This document shows, piece after piece, positions 41,189-51,998 of a DNA stretch of 64,000 nt; within the stretch, counting starts at the first letter, position 1; each line of letters starts with the position of its first letter. The notes below the pieces were generated by a model. It made no database searches. It was not told the origin of the DNA and saw only the letters and a program-made list of their open reading frames with translations. The translations under genes were made by a program, and so were the position numbers. The stretch comes from Setomelanomma holmii (taxonomy: Eukaryota > Ascomycota > Dothideomycetes > Pleosporales > Phaeosphaeriaceae): contig ML978261.1 of the NCBI GenBank assembly GCA_010015745.1, positions 648-64,647 on the forward strand. Reading direction: 5' to 3'.

Positions 41189-42467
41189 ATGGGCCCGAAG
41201 ATGCGTCTCCCGGAGCCACACTATAGCTTCACAATCCCCTCAATACACGATGACTTACCTCTCGATTGCCGCGTCTATCACCCCGGTATACTGAACGAAC
41301 AGCGACCGAGTACCCCAGACTCTACACAGCCATGGCAGACACGTGGAATTGTCATGGCTCATCCATATGCGCCAATGGGTGGCAGTTACGACGATCGTGT
41401 CGTAGGCATGATTGTCGATGAGTTTCTAAAGGCTGGTTGGATTGTCGGAACCTTCAACTTCAGGTACGAGAGAGAAAGTTAGGGCAGATATCATGACGCT
41501 GATATCCACCAGGGGTGCGCATGGTTCGAAGGGTCGGACAAGCTGGTCTGGTCGACCCGAGCTCGACGACTACACGTCCTTTGCTGGCTTCTTCATGCAC
41601 TACATGAGCTACCTGCGACCGCATCCCAACCCAGACACTTGCTTCACGCCTGAACAGTCTCCCATAAAGCCACGTGATGTCCAAGCAGAGACGTCGAAAA
41701 GCGGACGGAATGAAGAAATTCCCATAGTCATTCTGGGTGGCTATTCCTATGGCTCGCTCATACTCAAGAACCTCCCACCCGTTCTGACCCTGATCCAGCC
41801 CTTCTCAGCTCCCGTGACCGGCTCTGCGAGCGACGAGATAATCATGCGAGCCCACAAGCTGGCAGACCAGAGCAATCTGGCGTGGATCAATCTCGCCCGC
41901 AACCGAGAGCGAGAAGCAAGACCGAAGGCAAAGGGTCATGAGCCAAACTCATCTTTCACGATGGGTGGAGAGGAGACAAAGCCGGAGAAGAGAAGGACTA
42001 GCAGAGACATTCGTAGGAGCATGGAAGGAGGCTTGGGTATCGAGATTGGGAGCAGATTGAGGAGTCTCAGTCATCGTGGGCGCAAGGACAGTAGCCCGGC
42101 CGTGTCTCTCGAGAGGAAGAAGATTGCGCCTTTGACACTACCGGAAGTACAATACCTTCTCGTATCGCCGCTCTCGCCTCCGATCTCGACGCTGGCAGCG
42201 CCCGCCCTGGGCCACAAGTTCTGGAGCAGAGGCAAAGAACCATTCCATAATGCTATTGGTAAGCATGCGACGTTCGCAATATATGGTGGCCATGACATTT
42301 TCACATCGGCAAAAAGGACCCGAGGTTGGAGCGAACAAATGCGCGCTACACCAGGATCTCAATTCTCGAGCCTAGAAATTGCCGAGGCAGGTCACTTCTG
42401 GGTCGGGAACGGGGTGGAGGGGAAGCTGAGAGCTGCCTTAAGAGAATGGCAACATGTGCCATACTAG
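41189..42467 (+). CDS. Alpha/beta-hydrolase-fold protein, 409 aa
   Basis: Exons 41189-41463 and 41513-42467 flank a 49 bp intron (GTACGA...CCACCAG) that joins TFNFR to GAHGSKGRTSW. Motifs: an oxyanion-region AHPYAPMGGSYDDRVV, the nucleophile elbow GGYSYGS (G-x-S-x-G), and late blocks YGGHDIF and AGHFWVG that would provide the acid and His. A charged insertion (about 215-290) is low-complexity. It resembles conserved fungal hydrolases of unknown substrate. The triad looks complete. Confidence 0.85.
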
Positions 42468-42658
42468 TTGTTCCGTGTTTCCTCAGCCTGTTTCAAACTG
42501 CGGTCCCGCTGTATGCACAGCAACAACGCCACTTCGTGCCCCTCATCTGCGGCACTGAACGCATGCCTTACCATAAGAGAGACCTTGCTCTCGTTGTCCG
42601 TCTAAACCTCAATGGCCATGCTCTGCCCTCCTCTACTACTTCAAGGTCGTCCCTCGCG

Positions 42659-44654
42659 ATGTCTGATAAGGCTTGCTTACATCCAGATATCTGGAAGTTC
42701 GACGGATTGAGATGTTGCCTTGCTTGCGGCGAAACGGTATTTGAAACATCACTACCCAAGCCAGCGCTCAAGACGTACCCGTGTGGTCCAACGCGATACG
42801 AATATGTCGATTTGAATTATACCCTTGGATTAGAGATTCGCCTTTGCATTCTCCTACCTGGCGAACCGGACGACCCTCTGCGATGTGAAATTATTCACGT
42901 CAATTTGGAGGATGAGCCAGAGTTTGAAGCAGTTTCGTATACTTGGGCTGGGGAAGATGGCGATGCGAGTCTGTCGCATTCGATCGATTGCGGGAACAAC
43001 AACCTCGTTCCGATCACCGTCAATTGCCAGGCTGTTCTTCGTCAACTCAAACAGCGTGGGCTGAGACGGCGCTTATGGATTGATGCGATCTGCATCAACC
43101 AATCAAGGATTAGTGAACGTAACCACCAAGTAGGTCTCATGGATCGAGTATACTCCCAAGCACAACGCGTACGAATAAGTATCACGGATCGTTCAATTCC
43201 GGCTGTAAACTACAGAAAGCTCTTCTACGCACTACAAACTGGATCCACGCAACAGGTTGCAGAGACTGAAGCTTGAATGGTTTAGGACATGGCGCGCTTC
43301 TTTGCCCTTCGTTATTTTAGGCGTGTATGGGCAAGACTACCTACGACATGATAGTCGCCCGAGACTCTTACTGATCCCGCAAACGCCAACGCAGGTCATC
43401 CAAGAGGTGGTACTGGCACGAACCGCCTACCTGCTTGTCAATGAACATGAAATTCTTCTTTCTCCTGAAGTTCTGGACAGCCTCAACGGCATCGCCATGC
43501 GTCACAGTTGCCCACTACCTGGAGTCTTGAGCTCAAGATGGAAGGCTGGACAGAGGCCTCTAGCTGATATTACCGATTGCCTCCGGGCTGGTCTTGACGG
43601 CGAATGCGCAGACCCTCGGGACAAAATATTCGCTGTTCAGAGCTTCATGGACCCTATGGCACGCAGCTTCATCAGTATCGACTACAGCCTCAAGCCCATA
43701 GAAGTGTATGCGCGTGCGGTCATCGCTGTCGTAGCCACCCAACGAAATCTGGACGTTATATTCGAGACTAATTTCGGTCCTTATGATTGGGTACTGCATT
43801 CGTCAATGACATTGACTCTCGACGATATCAAGAAATATCTCGCGCAGAAGGATTCGGGTACCTCCCATGGCAAGAGTCAAGCAAAATCAATCTCGCACGG
43901 CCATGATTGGCGTCAATTTACTCACAGTGAGATTGGACCATGGCACGCAACCGTTGAAGTATTGTCCGCCAAAGAGTTACCCTTGATTCCTTCTCAGTCC
44001 GCGAAAACAGATCCTGTACCAGTCGTTTTTGGCCAGACGCTTCGGGTTCAACCATGCGACAACATACTCCCACACTTTCACGGGCGCGCACACTACATTG
44101 ACACGATCAACAAAGCTTATATTAAACCCGACTCTGCCCCATATCGCGCAGATGCGAGGGAAATGGCGAGTATTTGGAAAAGTCATATGGCAGAATGCCC
44201 TGGCCATCGCAAATTACCAATGGACGATTGGTTAGTGCCGTACTTCTTGAGAAGAAGCACTGGTCATCTCTCTGCAGATTCAGCATCTCAAATGGCACAA
44301 TATCTGGGACAACACCGCCGCGATCCGCATGTTGTGCATCTGCAGGATCTCAACGACTTCCTTGACACCAATATAAGTCTTGGTCAGTTCAAGAGACTTT
44401 TTTCGACTACAAATAGTGTTGGGTTTGCTCGGCCTGGCTTCAAGCTAAGTGATGAAGTCTGGGCAATCGATGGTGCAAGGGCACCATTCATACTACGAAG
44501 AATCGCGGATGAACAATACAGCATCGTGTCCGAGTGCTATCTGTGGGCTGCACTAGAGCTGGATTATTGGGATCCTGGGACGAAGAAGGGAAGATGGAGC
44601 GAGAACCGACAACCTCATCACGAAGAGCAGACGCGGATCATCGCGATTTACTGA
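42659..44654 (+). CDS. HET-domain protein, possibly damaged
   Basis: HET proteins act in fungal heterokaryon incompatibility and related cell-death responses. From ATG 42659 the HET domain shows FEAVSYTWAGEDGD, LWIDAICINQ and ERNHQVGLMDRVYSQAQR. The same frame then meets TGA (about 43273) and TAG (about 43283) before resuming with MARFFALRYFRRVW. A possible intron 43205-43285 (GTAAAC...TTTAG) removes both stops in frame; otherwise the gene is a pseudogene. A second intron 43331-43394 starts with GC (TGG|GCAAGA...CGCAG) and joins to VIQEVVLAR, the family consensus. The remainder to 44654 is open and ends in the usual HET C-terminus (PFILRRIADEQYSIVSECY). About 616 residues under this model. 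Confidence 0.7.
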
Positions 44655-44947
44655 GACAAAAGATGTCAGACTTGGGCCAACGCTAGAAAATGCGTGTTGC
44701 TGAGAATTACGACAAGAAGCGGGTGCGCCGAGGATCAACCACCAAAGTCCTCTTGTATTCAAGTCGCTCCTTATCATGACCATATCGTCTACAAGCAAGT
44801 GGGAACGCCAGAATCTCAGAAAGCCCCGTTGTAGCCCATCTTCGTGTGACCGTTCCTCTTGCTGTCATAGCTCAAGTGCTTTGAATCTGTCCACTCCGAT
44901 CCTCTTCTTATACGCTAACCCGGTCGTCCGGTCCCGACACATCACGA

Positions 44948-47015
44948 TCACCATATGTCGATAATATGCGTCTCCATTGGCCACGGATCCGCATCGGCTC
45001 CACAGCAGCCACATGGAACACGCTTTGCAGCTTGGTAGAGGTGGCAGTGCCCCACTAAAACATAGTGATCACGGACCAGTCTCAGGATGAACGGTACATC
45101 TGCTCCGTCTAAAGCCGATACGGTGTCGCTAGGCTGAGCGTACGCAACACCTGTAATACCTATTGATCGCATCGTCGTAAATTGTGTTCCTCTTTGCCAA
45201 ATTTCATGGTTCAACGCACTGCCGAACACGTTTTGCATAGTGATCGCCTCACGGTTCGTACGGCAACGCCAGGAATCATGCCGATGGTTGGATACATTAT
45301 GATTCGAGCAGTTCTGACAACGCATGTGGGATGACCAAGAGTCAGAGGAATTATGGAGTCTATCAGGGAGGAGTATGCCATCGCCATCGAAAGTATCTGT
45401 GCGAAGAATTGTGTCAAGAAAGTGAGCCCGTGTCCTTATGACGGTAGCGCATCGCCAAGTGCTCGAAGTCGACATGAGAAGCTTTCCCGCTTCGCCAGTG
45501 TAGTAGATTGTCGGACGGAATTATTGGTATTGCTTGTTGGAAATGGATACACTTAGCAGGTTCAGATCCTCGATTGACAGGTTTGGTACATGATGTTCAG
45601 CCTTAGCACGATAATTCAGAATCGCGTTGCGCCAGCCAATCGTGGAGAGTGCAGTATCTAATGCGAGGCTACCGTCCAGTGACCTCTCGACGTCCTGAAG
45701 CCATGAATTTTCGACATCCCGAAACCATTGGGGTTTATATTCTTCAGTGAGTAAGTACCGATACTGAGACAGCGTCTGCACCTCGGAAGCCGAAAATTGC
45801 GCAGGCAAAAGTTTGGGTACATTTCTCGATTCCCATGCTACTACTCAGCTAGGAAATCCTTGATTACTGCACGCGATTATCTCCCAGTGGCCACTTGGCA
45901 CTGGATTTTGACCTCGAGGGAACATGTTGGAGTACTTCGATGGCCAAATAGAAGAGTAGTTTCTGCCTTTTCTCGAGAGCAGGTCGGCTCGATTTGAAGC
46001 AGTCCGCGTTTGAGACGAGGGACAGGATCCTTGTAGACGCCAGGTGACTGGTCGGAGACCTTCGGCTGCAGTAGGTGCTATGTGTTTTAAGACGTTCAAC
46101 CCGTGGAACTCATGAGTAGATAAGCAGTGACGCTAGTGGACACCTCCGTGAGTGTCAGTGTGTAATCGACAGGAAAGGCCTTCGCGATATCCCGCTGAAC
46201 AAGTCCCAGCACAGCATACACCTTGTCTCTTGGGTCACTGGCTGAGCAATTGCGACTTTTGTGAAGCACTTTCCAGCAGATCATCTTCGAGCGAGCTCGC
46301 TGGACGTAACTGGAGCGCGCTTGGAAACTGTATGTCGCTGTTTGGAAACCGCATGTCGCTGTTTGGAAACCAGCCGTGCAACAAGTCGATGGAGGAAGCC
46401 GACCACTGCAAAGTCCTGTATCCGACCACTAGTGTGACGAGCTTAGCCAGTGCGATTTCCTGAAGCGTCCACACTCGATCAAAATAGCGGCGTTTGATGA
46501 ATCTTTGCACAGCCAGTTTCTCAGGCTTGCTGTCTCTCTTCTGCCGTGACAGCGGCGCGCCGTCGAGATAGCATAGCACCTCATCGTCGTCGTGGGACTG
46601 GTGCCCTAGGAACATGAGCACCTGCGACGCGCTAGAGTATATCGTCCCCATAAAGTTGACTTGATGGCTCCACTCTGGAACATCGTGTTGATTGATGCAG
46701 ATGGCATCTACCCACAAGACACGTTGGCTGCCTTTGAGCCTCAGGTAGCGGAGGGCGGCGTCGCAATTCTTCGGTATAGGGATTTTCTCGCCAGTGTCTC
46801 CGCAAGCGATCGATTGAGACAATGAGACGTCGCCTTGCTGCGTCGCCCATGTGTAAGATAGTGCTTCGTAGATGGGCTTGTCGGCAATGTTGTGGTGAAT
46901 TATGTCGCATTCCAGGTCGTCATCTTAGTTGAGAGCTGGTCGCAACTTCAGGAGTCTGATTTCTGGACCAAATTCATAATTCAAGCTGTCGTAGCAATAT
47001 TTGATGATGGTCGCG
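44948..47015 (-). pseudogene. HET-domain pseudogene, inverted paralogue of the neighbour
   Basis: Minus-strand fragments reconstruct a HET protein: LNYEFGPEIRLLKL (about 46980), IYEALSYTWATQQGD (about 46860), LWVDAICINQ (about 46700), RRYFDRVWTLQEIALAK (about 46480) and the C-terminal VPFILRLVRDHYVLVGH (about 45080). Breaks: a TAA near 46925, a +1 frameshift near 46277 (DDLLE to VLHKSRNCSASDPRDK), another frame change near 46100, and stops near 45845 and 45521. N-terminal and C-terminal blocks resemble the HET gene at 42659-44654, which lies tail to tail 293 bp away. A 21 bp tandem repeat lies inside (46332-46373). Confidence 0.85.
46332..46373 (-). repeat. 21 bp tandem duplication inside the HET pseudogene
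   Basis: Two adjacent 21 bp units (46332-46352 and 46353-46373) differ at their last two bases and encode FPNSDMR / FPNSDIQ on the minus strand. A shorter third partial copy precedes them. The duplication keeps the reading frame, so it probably predates the frameshifts. Confidence 0.8.
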
Positions 47016-47677
47016 CCATTGATGCCGGCAAAGATTCAGGAAGCTGATCGGTCGTGTAATGGTTTGGGCCTTGCCCAGATCCACTCTAGTACGAGTTGGG
47101 ATAGCTCATGTACGGCCATGTATACAAGCAGTTCTGCCCACCTCAGATAGTCAATTAAGCGCAGTCCTCCCCCTCCGTACCGTTACAGGTCACAGCCTCT
47201 CTGCAGGCTAGGCACCAGCGTGAACCGCAGAAGACGCGAATGTCATTATGGTGGCAGGCATTGTTGACAGGAGTCATGTCGACGCGTACTTGAGTCCAGA
47301 CCCGGGTATTCGGCTACAGTTTGAAGTTTTGTTTCGCACTTGGAGGATACTTATAATGTTGGTGAGGGTTGGAGTTGACAGTCAACTGGGCTGTCAGCCT
47401 TCACACGTGCCTCTAGCCGATTGGATTGTTCGCCATACAGGCACGAAGAGCAAGGATCGAGTGCACTGCAACAGGAGCTGCATGCTGCATAACGACGGTT
47501 GGGCACGTTGCTCCTAAATTTAGGCAGTAAATTCAGCCTCGCATAGACTCCTCTAGAACGCCTTCAAACACATTCAACCAGGCTTCGCTTCACTCACGGA
47601 GACGCCGCTGGTCTTTCTTTTTTAGATATAAACGACGGCCACTAAGCTTCTTGGCCATATTGCTGCTGATCGATCGC
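47016..47677. other. Intergenic region
   Basis: No gene is supported. Short open frames (for example 47248-47517) show no domain. Confidence 0.5.
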
Positions 47678-49179
47678 CTACTTGCCAACGAGCAGAGTCG
47701 CATTCACATCCTGCAGTCTTGCATAACCAACCAAGCCAACAGTGATCTCAAGTTCTGCAAGCAAGCTCTTCAAAACGTGCCTCACACCGACTACGCCTTC
47801 ATGTGATAGACCCCAAAGAATAGGACGGCCGAGCTGGACAAAGTCTGCGCCAAGTGCAAGAGCTTTGAAACTGTCGTTTGTATTAGTCCAATACCAATCC
47901 AAGTTAGATGAAATGGCGAGAAAGAAGTGGGCATGCGTAGCCAGAGACAGTGTGCTTACATGTCGGCACCAGAACGAATCCCGCCGTCAAATCCAATGGT
48001 CACTTTACCCTTCACTGCTTCGACGATAGCAGGAAGTGCATCAAGAGAGCCAATTGCGCCGTCGATCTGACGTCCGCCGTGCTGTCACACATCAGCCTTG
48101 TCACATTCTGTATGACATAGACTTGACTTACATTACTCACAATCACTCCATCGAGTCCCCATTGCACTGCCAACTTAGCATCTTCGGCGCTCTGCACACC
48201 CTTGAGCACGATTGGTGCATCACCCCAAACCTCCCTTAACTTCCACAGATTATCCCATACTGGGCTGATGCCTCTTGACGTCGTGATCGTATGGTACAAT
48301 GCAGCCATTTTTCTCTGCTCTGCTGTCGCATTCGTCGCCAAAGGGTTGAAGCCAAGTTTCTGGTGCGCGACTGGGTCTTCGAGTCCAATCTGCACACCGA
48401 CTCCGTCGATGAAGGGGAAGAAACCGCGATCTAAATCTCGCGTGCGCCAGCCTAGGTCCCATGTATCCACTGTCACGACTAGAACTTCATACCCATTCGC
48501 TTTCGCGGTAGTAAGGTACGAGCGCGTAAGGTCGTCATCAGATGGCCAGTAGAGTTGGTACCAGCGTGGGTTTTCAACGCCATTGGAGCTAGCAACGTCA
48601 GTGAAGCCTGTGCTACTCGCAGTGCTGAGTGTATATGGCAGTCCAAGTTCGCCGAAGACTTTGGAGGTCGCGCGTTCGCCAGTCGGGTGGAAAAGCGTTT
48701 GAACACCAACGGGTGCCATGACGATTGGGGCAGGAATGGTACGATTGAAGAGCACGGTGCTGAGGTTTCGAGCAGGCTGGACTGGACGCATTACGCGAGG
48801 CAAGATGCGCCACTGGCCGTGACATCAGTGCTTGTTCTATGGGGATGTAGGGAAGATTCTGACATACTTTATTGAAGGCTTCACGATTCGCATTAACCGT
48901 CTTCTCTAGTCCTGCGCCACCCGCTGCATAGTCGTATGCAGCCGGCGGAAGACGTAGCTTAGCAGATGCCTCAAGTCTATCGTAGTTGGTCGACGCAATG
49001 GGCGTGATGTTGTATAAGTTACGGTTGAAGTATATTTCAGATCCGTATGAGGAATAACGTTCCGAGCCCGGAGCAGGATTGAGCACGGAGTCGATGAGCT
49101 CTTGTGCGGCCTGAGCAGATACTGAGAGTATGGTCATGCTGTAAGTAGCATATGTCGTGATGATGCTGTGAACCCTCAT
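47678..49179 (-). CDS. Secreted FMN-dependent alpha-hydroxy-acid oxidase, 435 aa
   Basis: Four exons: 49179-48868, 48812-48132, 48081-47960 and 47870-47678; introns of 55, 50 and 89 bp, all in frame. The enzyme oxidises alpha-hydroxy acids such as lactate or glycolate using FMN. Visible hallmarks: PIVMAPVGVQTLFHPTGE, WYQLYWP (substrate-binding Tyr), VVTVDTWDLGWR, APIVLKGV (flavin Lys), HGGRQIDG (catalytic His and substrate Arg; created by splicing) and TIGFDGGIRSGADIFKALALG (FMN phosphate site). The N-terminus (MRVHSIITTYATYSMTILSVSAQA) looks like a signal peptide, so it may be extracellular or vacuolar, which is unusual for this normally cytosolic/peroxisomal fold. The upstream neighbour on the same strand is a Zn2Cys6 regulator. 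Confidence 0.88.
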
Positions 49180-49528
49180 CTTGGCGACTTAGAATGGATT
49201 GAAGACAATAAAGAGGTAAAGCAGATGCGCTGACTATATCATAACCCATTCCGGAGTGGTCATTTTATACTCGAGACCCAGTTGGCGTTAGGATCCCCTG
49301 TCCTAGAAATGATGATATTGAAACGTTCGTAGATCTCGACCTTAGGTTGCCGAATATACCGAAGTTGCCGGATGTAAGACGGCGCTCTGACATGAGCCAC
49401 ACAACCAGCCCATCGTACGTGCTAGGTCTTACTTGCAGTGGGAAACGTGCCACTCTTGGCAAAAATCAAGAGTAGAGACTACGAAGGTGATGTTTATCGT
49501 AATCTGAGCATGGGCGAGAAAAGTCTGC
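49180..49528. other. Promoter region of the FMN oxidase
   Basis: 349 bp between the regulator's stop and the oxidase start; no coding region seen. Confidence 0.45.
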
Positions 49529-51267
49529 TTAGGCAAAGTCTTCCCGTGAAGGACGACCCACCGTACCAGGTAGCCAGGCATGCTCAGTCCAGCTCAAGTC
49601 CCAGGGCTGAATAATCTGATCCTCAAGTTGTGAATGCATTGCTCTTTCAAGCTTTTGGTCTATCGTCTCGCCCGTCATTGCGTCCAGAGTCACTTCGAGT
49701 ATATGACTCAAGATTGACGCGGCAGGGTAATTATCCTCGAGGGCGGAAAGGAACTCCACATAGACTTTGAGCTTCTCGTGTGCCAGACATCTTGCCTCGG
49801 CTTCGGCAGACTTGGCTGTGCTCAAGTAAGTCACCGCAGCTGGGACGAGGAGAGGAATGATGACAGGGGCGGCGTATTCTAGAGATCCATCGTTCAGTAG
49901 GGCCTGCAGGGTGGTCGTCGTCGCATCTGCGACTTCATTTGAGAGTTCCTTCATGCCACCACGCCGAGCCATTGCGATAATTGCAGCATTCTGATGCAGT
50001 TCCAAATGTCGGTTCACACGTGTCAGCAGAACGGAAGAAGTGGCAGGGCTCGTAGCATTCGGTCGGTCTCTTAGCGACAAGTCCTGGGCAGTCGTTAACT
50101 CTTTGTCGCTAATTATGTCACGCAAAACATGGCTGATAGCGATCAATTTCCTCCACGACTTTGCAAACCCTGTCTCTTCTTCTGGACGATATACCTCTTG
50201 ATCATAAAGTATCCCACTCGCGAATGAGCCGTTGGCGCTTGCGATCAAAGAGGCATTGCAGTCTTCGGCTCGTATACGTAGTGGTCTGCCCATTCCGAAC
50301 GCAAGCCATACATCGCGATATATGCAGCACTGCCAGATATGGCGCCAATGGTTTAGCTGCGTGACAGGAGATGTTGTGGCAGCCAGTTCGATCTCGCAAT
50401 GCAGCCCCAGCGTCTGCGCGACACTGATTGCTATGCTCGACCAATACCATGACTGCTTCACATCTTCACCATCCTCAAACCAGAAGCTAAGCAGAAGAGC
50501 CGATTGTACAAGCACGATCTTGTCATTTTCCTGAGTGAGATCGAACAGTAATTTCGCGCGATTTGCGTACGTCTTCTTATATGCCTTCTGCGGCGAGTTC
50601 GCAACGTAGCTAGCGCTGACAGAGATCATGCTCCAGAGGAGCAGCAGATTGATACCCTTGAGGCCACTGACTGCGTAGCTTTGCAGGAAAGGTGCAGCAT
50701 CAATCACGGGAAAGGTCGGGTGGACGTACTGGAAGTACGCTTTGATGAGCTCTTTACAGTTGCCTGGAAGGTTGAAGCAGCCTTTGCTTTTCAAGTACTC
50801 AAGGTCTTCAGCAGCGAGTACCTCTTCCGCTCTTGCTGGGACGTAAAAGTGGCGGTTCTTTGGTTTGCTGAGGGCATTGAGGATATCGCCATATCCACGC
50901 TCCTCGACGGAGATGGCAGCAGTCCTCGGACTTGGCTCTAGAATGGCAGCTGCGACCACTTTTTCGATATCGGGGTGTGGTAAAGAAGGTGCAGATAATA
51001 GCACGGGGCTGGTGTCGACCTTGGTTTTCTTCCCGGTTCTATGCAATGCCCTTTTTCGACCACTGATACAGAAGTCAGAACATGCAAATGACCGCGAGTC
51101 TTCAAAGAGACTTACGAGTACTGTTTCCTGGCCCTGATGCTACAACATTCGCCAAGCTCAACGCACTTTGAGCACGGTGTCCCGACCGAGTCGACATCGC
51201 ACCGGACTTTGTGGGCATGGCAGAAGTCGCAAACATTCACTGCACGTTTCCTGGACATATTCGGCAT
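49529..51267 (-). CDS. Zn2Cys6 transcription factor with fungal-specific TF domain, 561 aa
   Basis: Exons 51267-51116 and 51062-49529 flank a 53 bp intron (GTAAGT...TATCAG). The start is ATG 51267 (MPNMSRKRAV) or the in-frame ATG three codons later. The zinc cluster CDFCHAHKVRCDV...CSKCVELGECC lies at about residues 11-40, and a basic linker (RKRALHRTGKKTK) follows across the splice. The fungal-specific TF domain is recognisable (LIKAYFQYVHPTFPVIDAAPF, SWYWSSIAISVAQTLGLH, WRHIWQCCIYRDVWLAFGMGRPLRI). It lies 349 bp upstream of, and co-oriented with, the secreted FMN oxidase, so it may regulate that gene. Confidence 0.9.
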
Positions 51268-51778
51268 ATTCGGTAGTCTTGCAACATTCTGAGTGCGATA
51301 CAACGATGGCTTAGAAGGTACGGATGGCCCGGAAGTCGTTGGGGCGGAGCCTTGGCGCGGCGGGATGCCTCACAGAACGGATGAACACGTAGTTCAATAA
51401 CAACGCGACCTTTGTGAACTACTGTGAACACTTGTGTCCATAAGCTCAGCGAACATGCAATCCTCCTCATGCAGACACATTGTTGTTCTCAGCGTTGAAG
51501 CCCCTTGAAACTATGGCCGATGACTGAAATACTGCTCGTGGCAGTGTTGAGCATCTCGGGTCACATCGCCGTTTCCGCTGAAGCATTTTGTGGATACCAT
51601 TAAGCAATGCGCAAAGTAAGGAATACAAGGAGATGTATTGGATGTGCGCGGTTAATGGTTCGAGGTCAAGTGTCCGAGGGATTTGCAGCTTCGGAAGCTC
51701 ACTGGTCACTAGCGTCTTGGCGTTGCATTCTTACCTCCCGAGGTCTTCTTCTGCCAACTTCGACAGGAAGCAGGCCAT
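51268..51778. other. Promoter of the regulator and transposon flank
   Basis: No gene is supported up to the start of the inverted-repeat structure at about 51779. Confidence 0.45.
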
Positions 51779-51882
51779 GTGACCATGGCTTCGCCGAGAT
51801 ATGGCATGCCAAGCACCGCTTGACCTGTTATAGTGAATTGATTGAGAATTAATTCTAAGTCTATATCTTTCTCTTATATGTA
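51779..51882. repeat. Left outer arm of a long imperfect inverted repeat
   Basis: Sequence outside the core element ends is itself inverted-repeated: TGACCATGGC-TCGCC-AGA-ATGGCA on the left (about 51779-51805) matches the reverse complement of about 53847-53873, and AAGTCTAT-TCTTTCTC (about 51857-51874) matches a segment right of 53731. It may be an extended terminal repeat or a palindromic target. Confidence 0.65.
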
Positions 51883-51937
51883 ACGTACTCCACGGGCGAG
51901 TGGCCCACCCTGCTAAGCCCCCACCAAAATCTACCGT
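51883..51937. repeat. Left terminal inverted repeat (55 bp)
   Basis: It starts ACGTACTCCACGGGCGAG and ends at CTACCGT. The right copy (53677-53731) differs at two sites only (one G/A, one T/C). Confidence 0.9.
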
Positions 51938-51998
51938 CTTGCACAGTACAAAACGCAACTCTATGGTTCTCAACAGTACTCTACGGTGCTGCACAGTA
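51931..51998. repeat. Three 18 bp subterminal repeats
   Basis: Related units CTACCGTCTTGCACAGTA (51931-51948), CTATGGTTCTCAACAGTA (51961-51978) and CTACGGTGCTGCACAGTA (51981-51998) follow the left end. One inverted unit lies at the right end (53666-53683). These are plausible transposase-binding sites. Confidence 0.75.
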
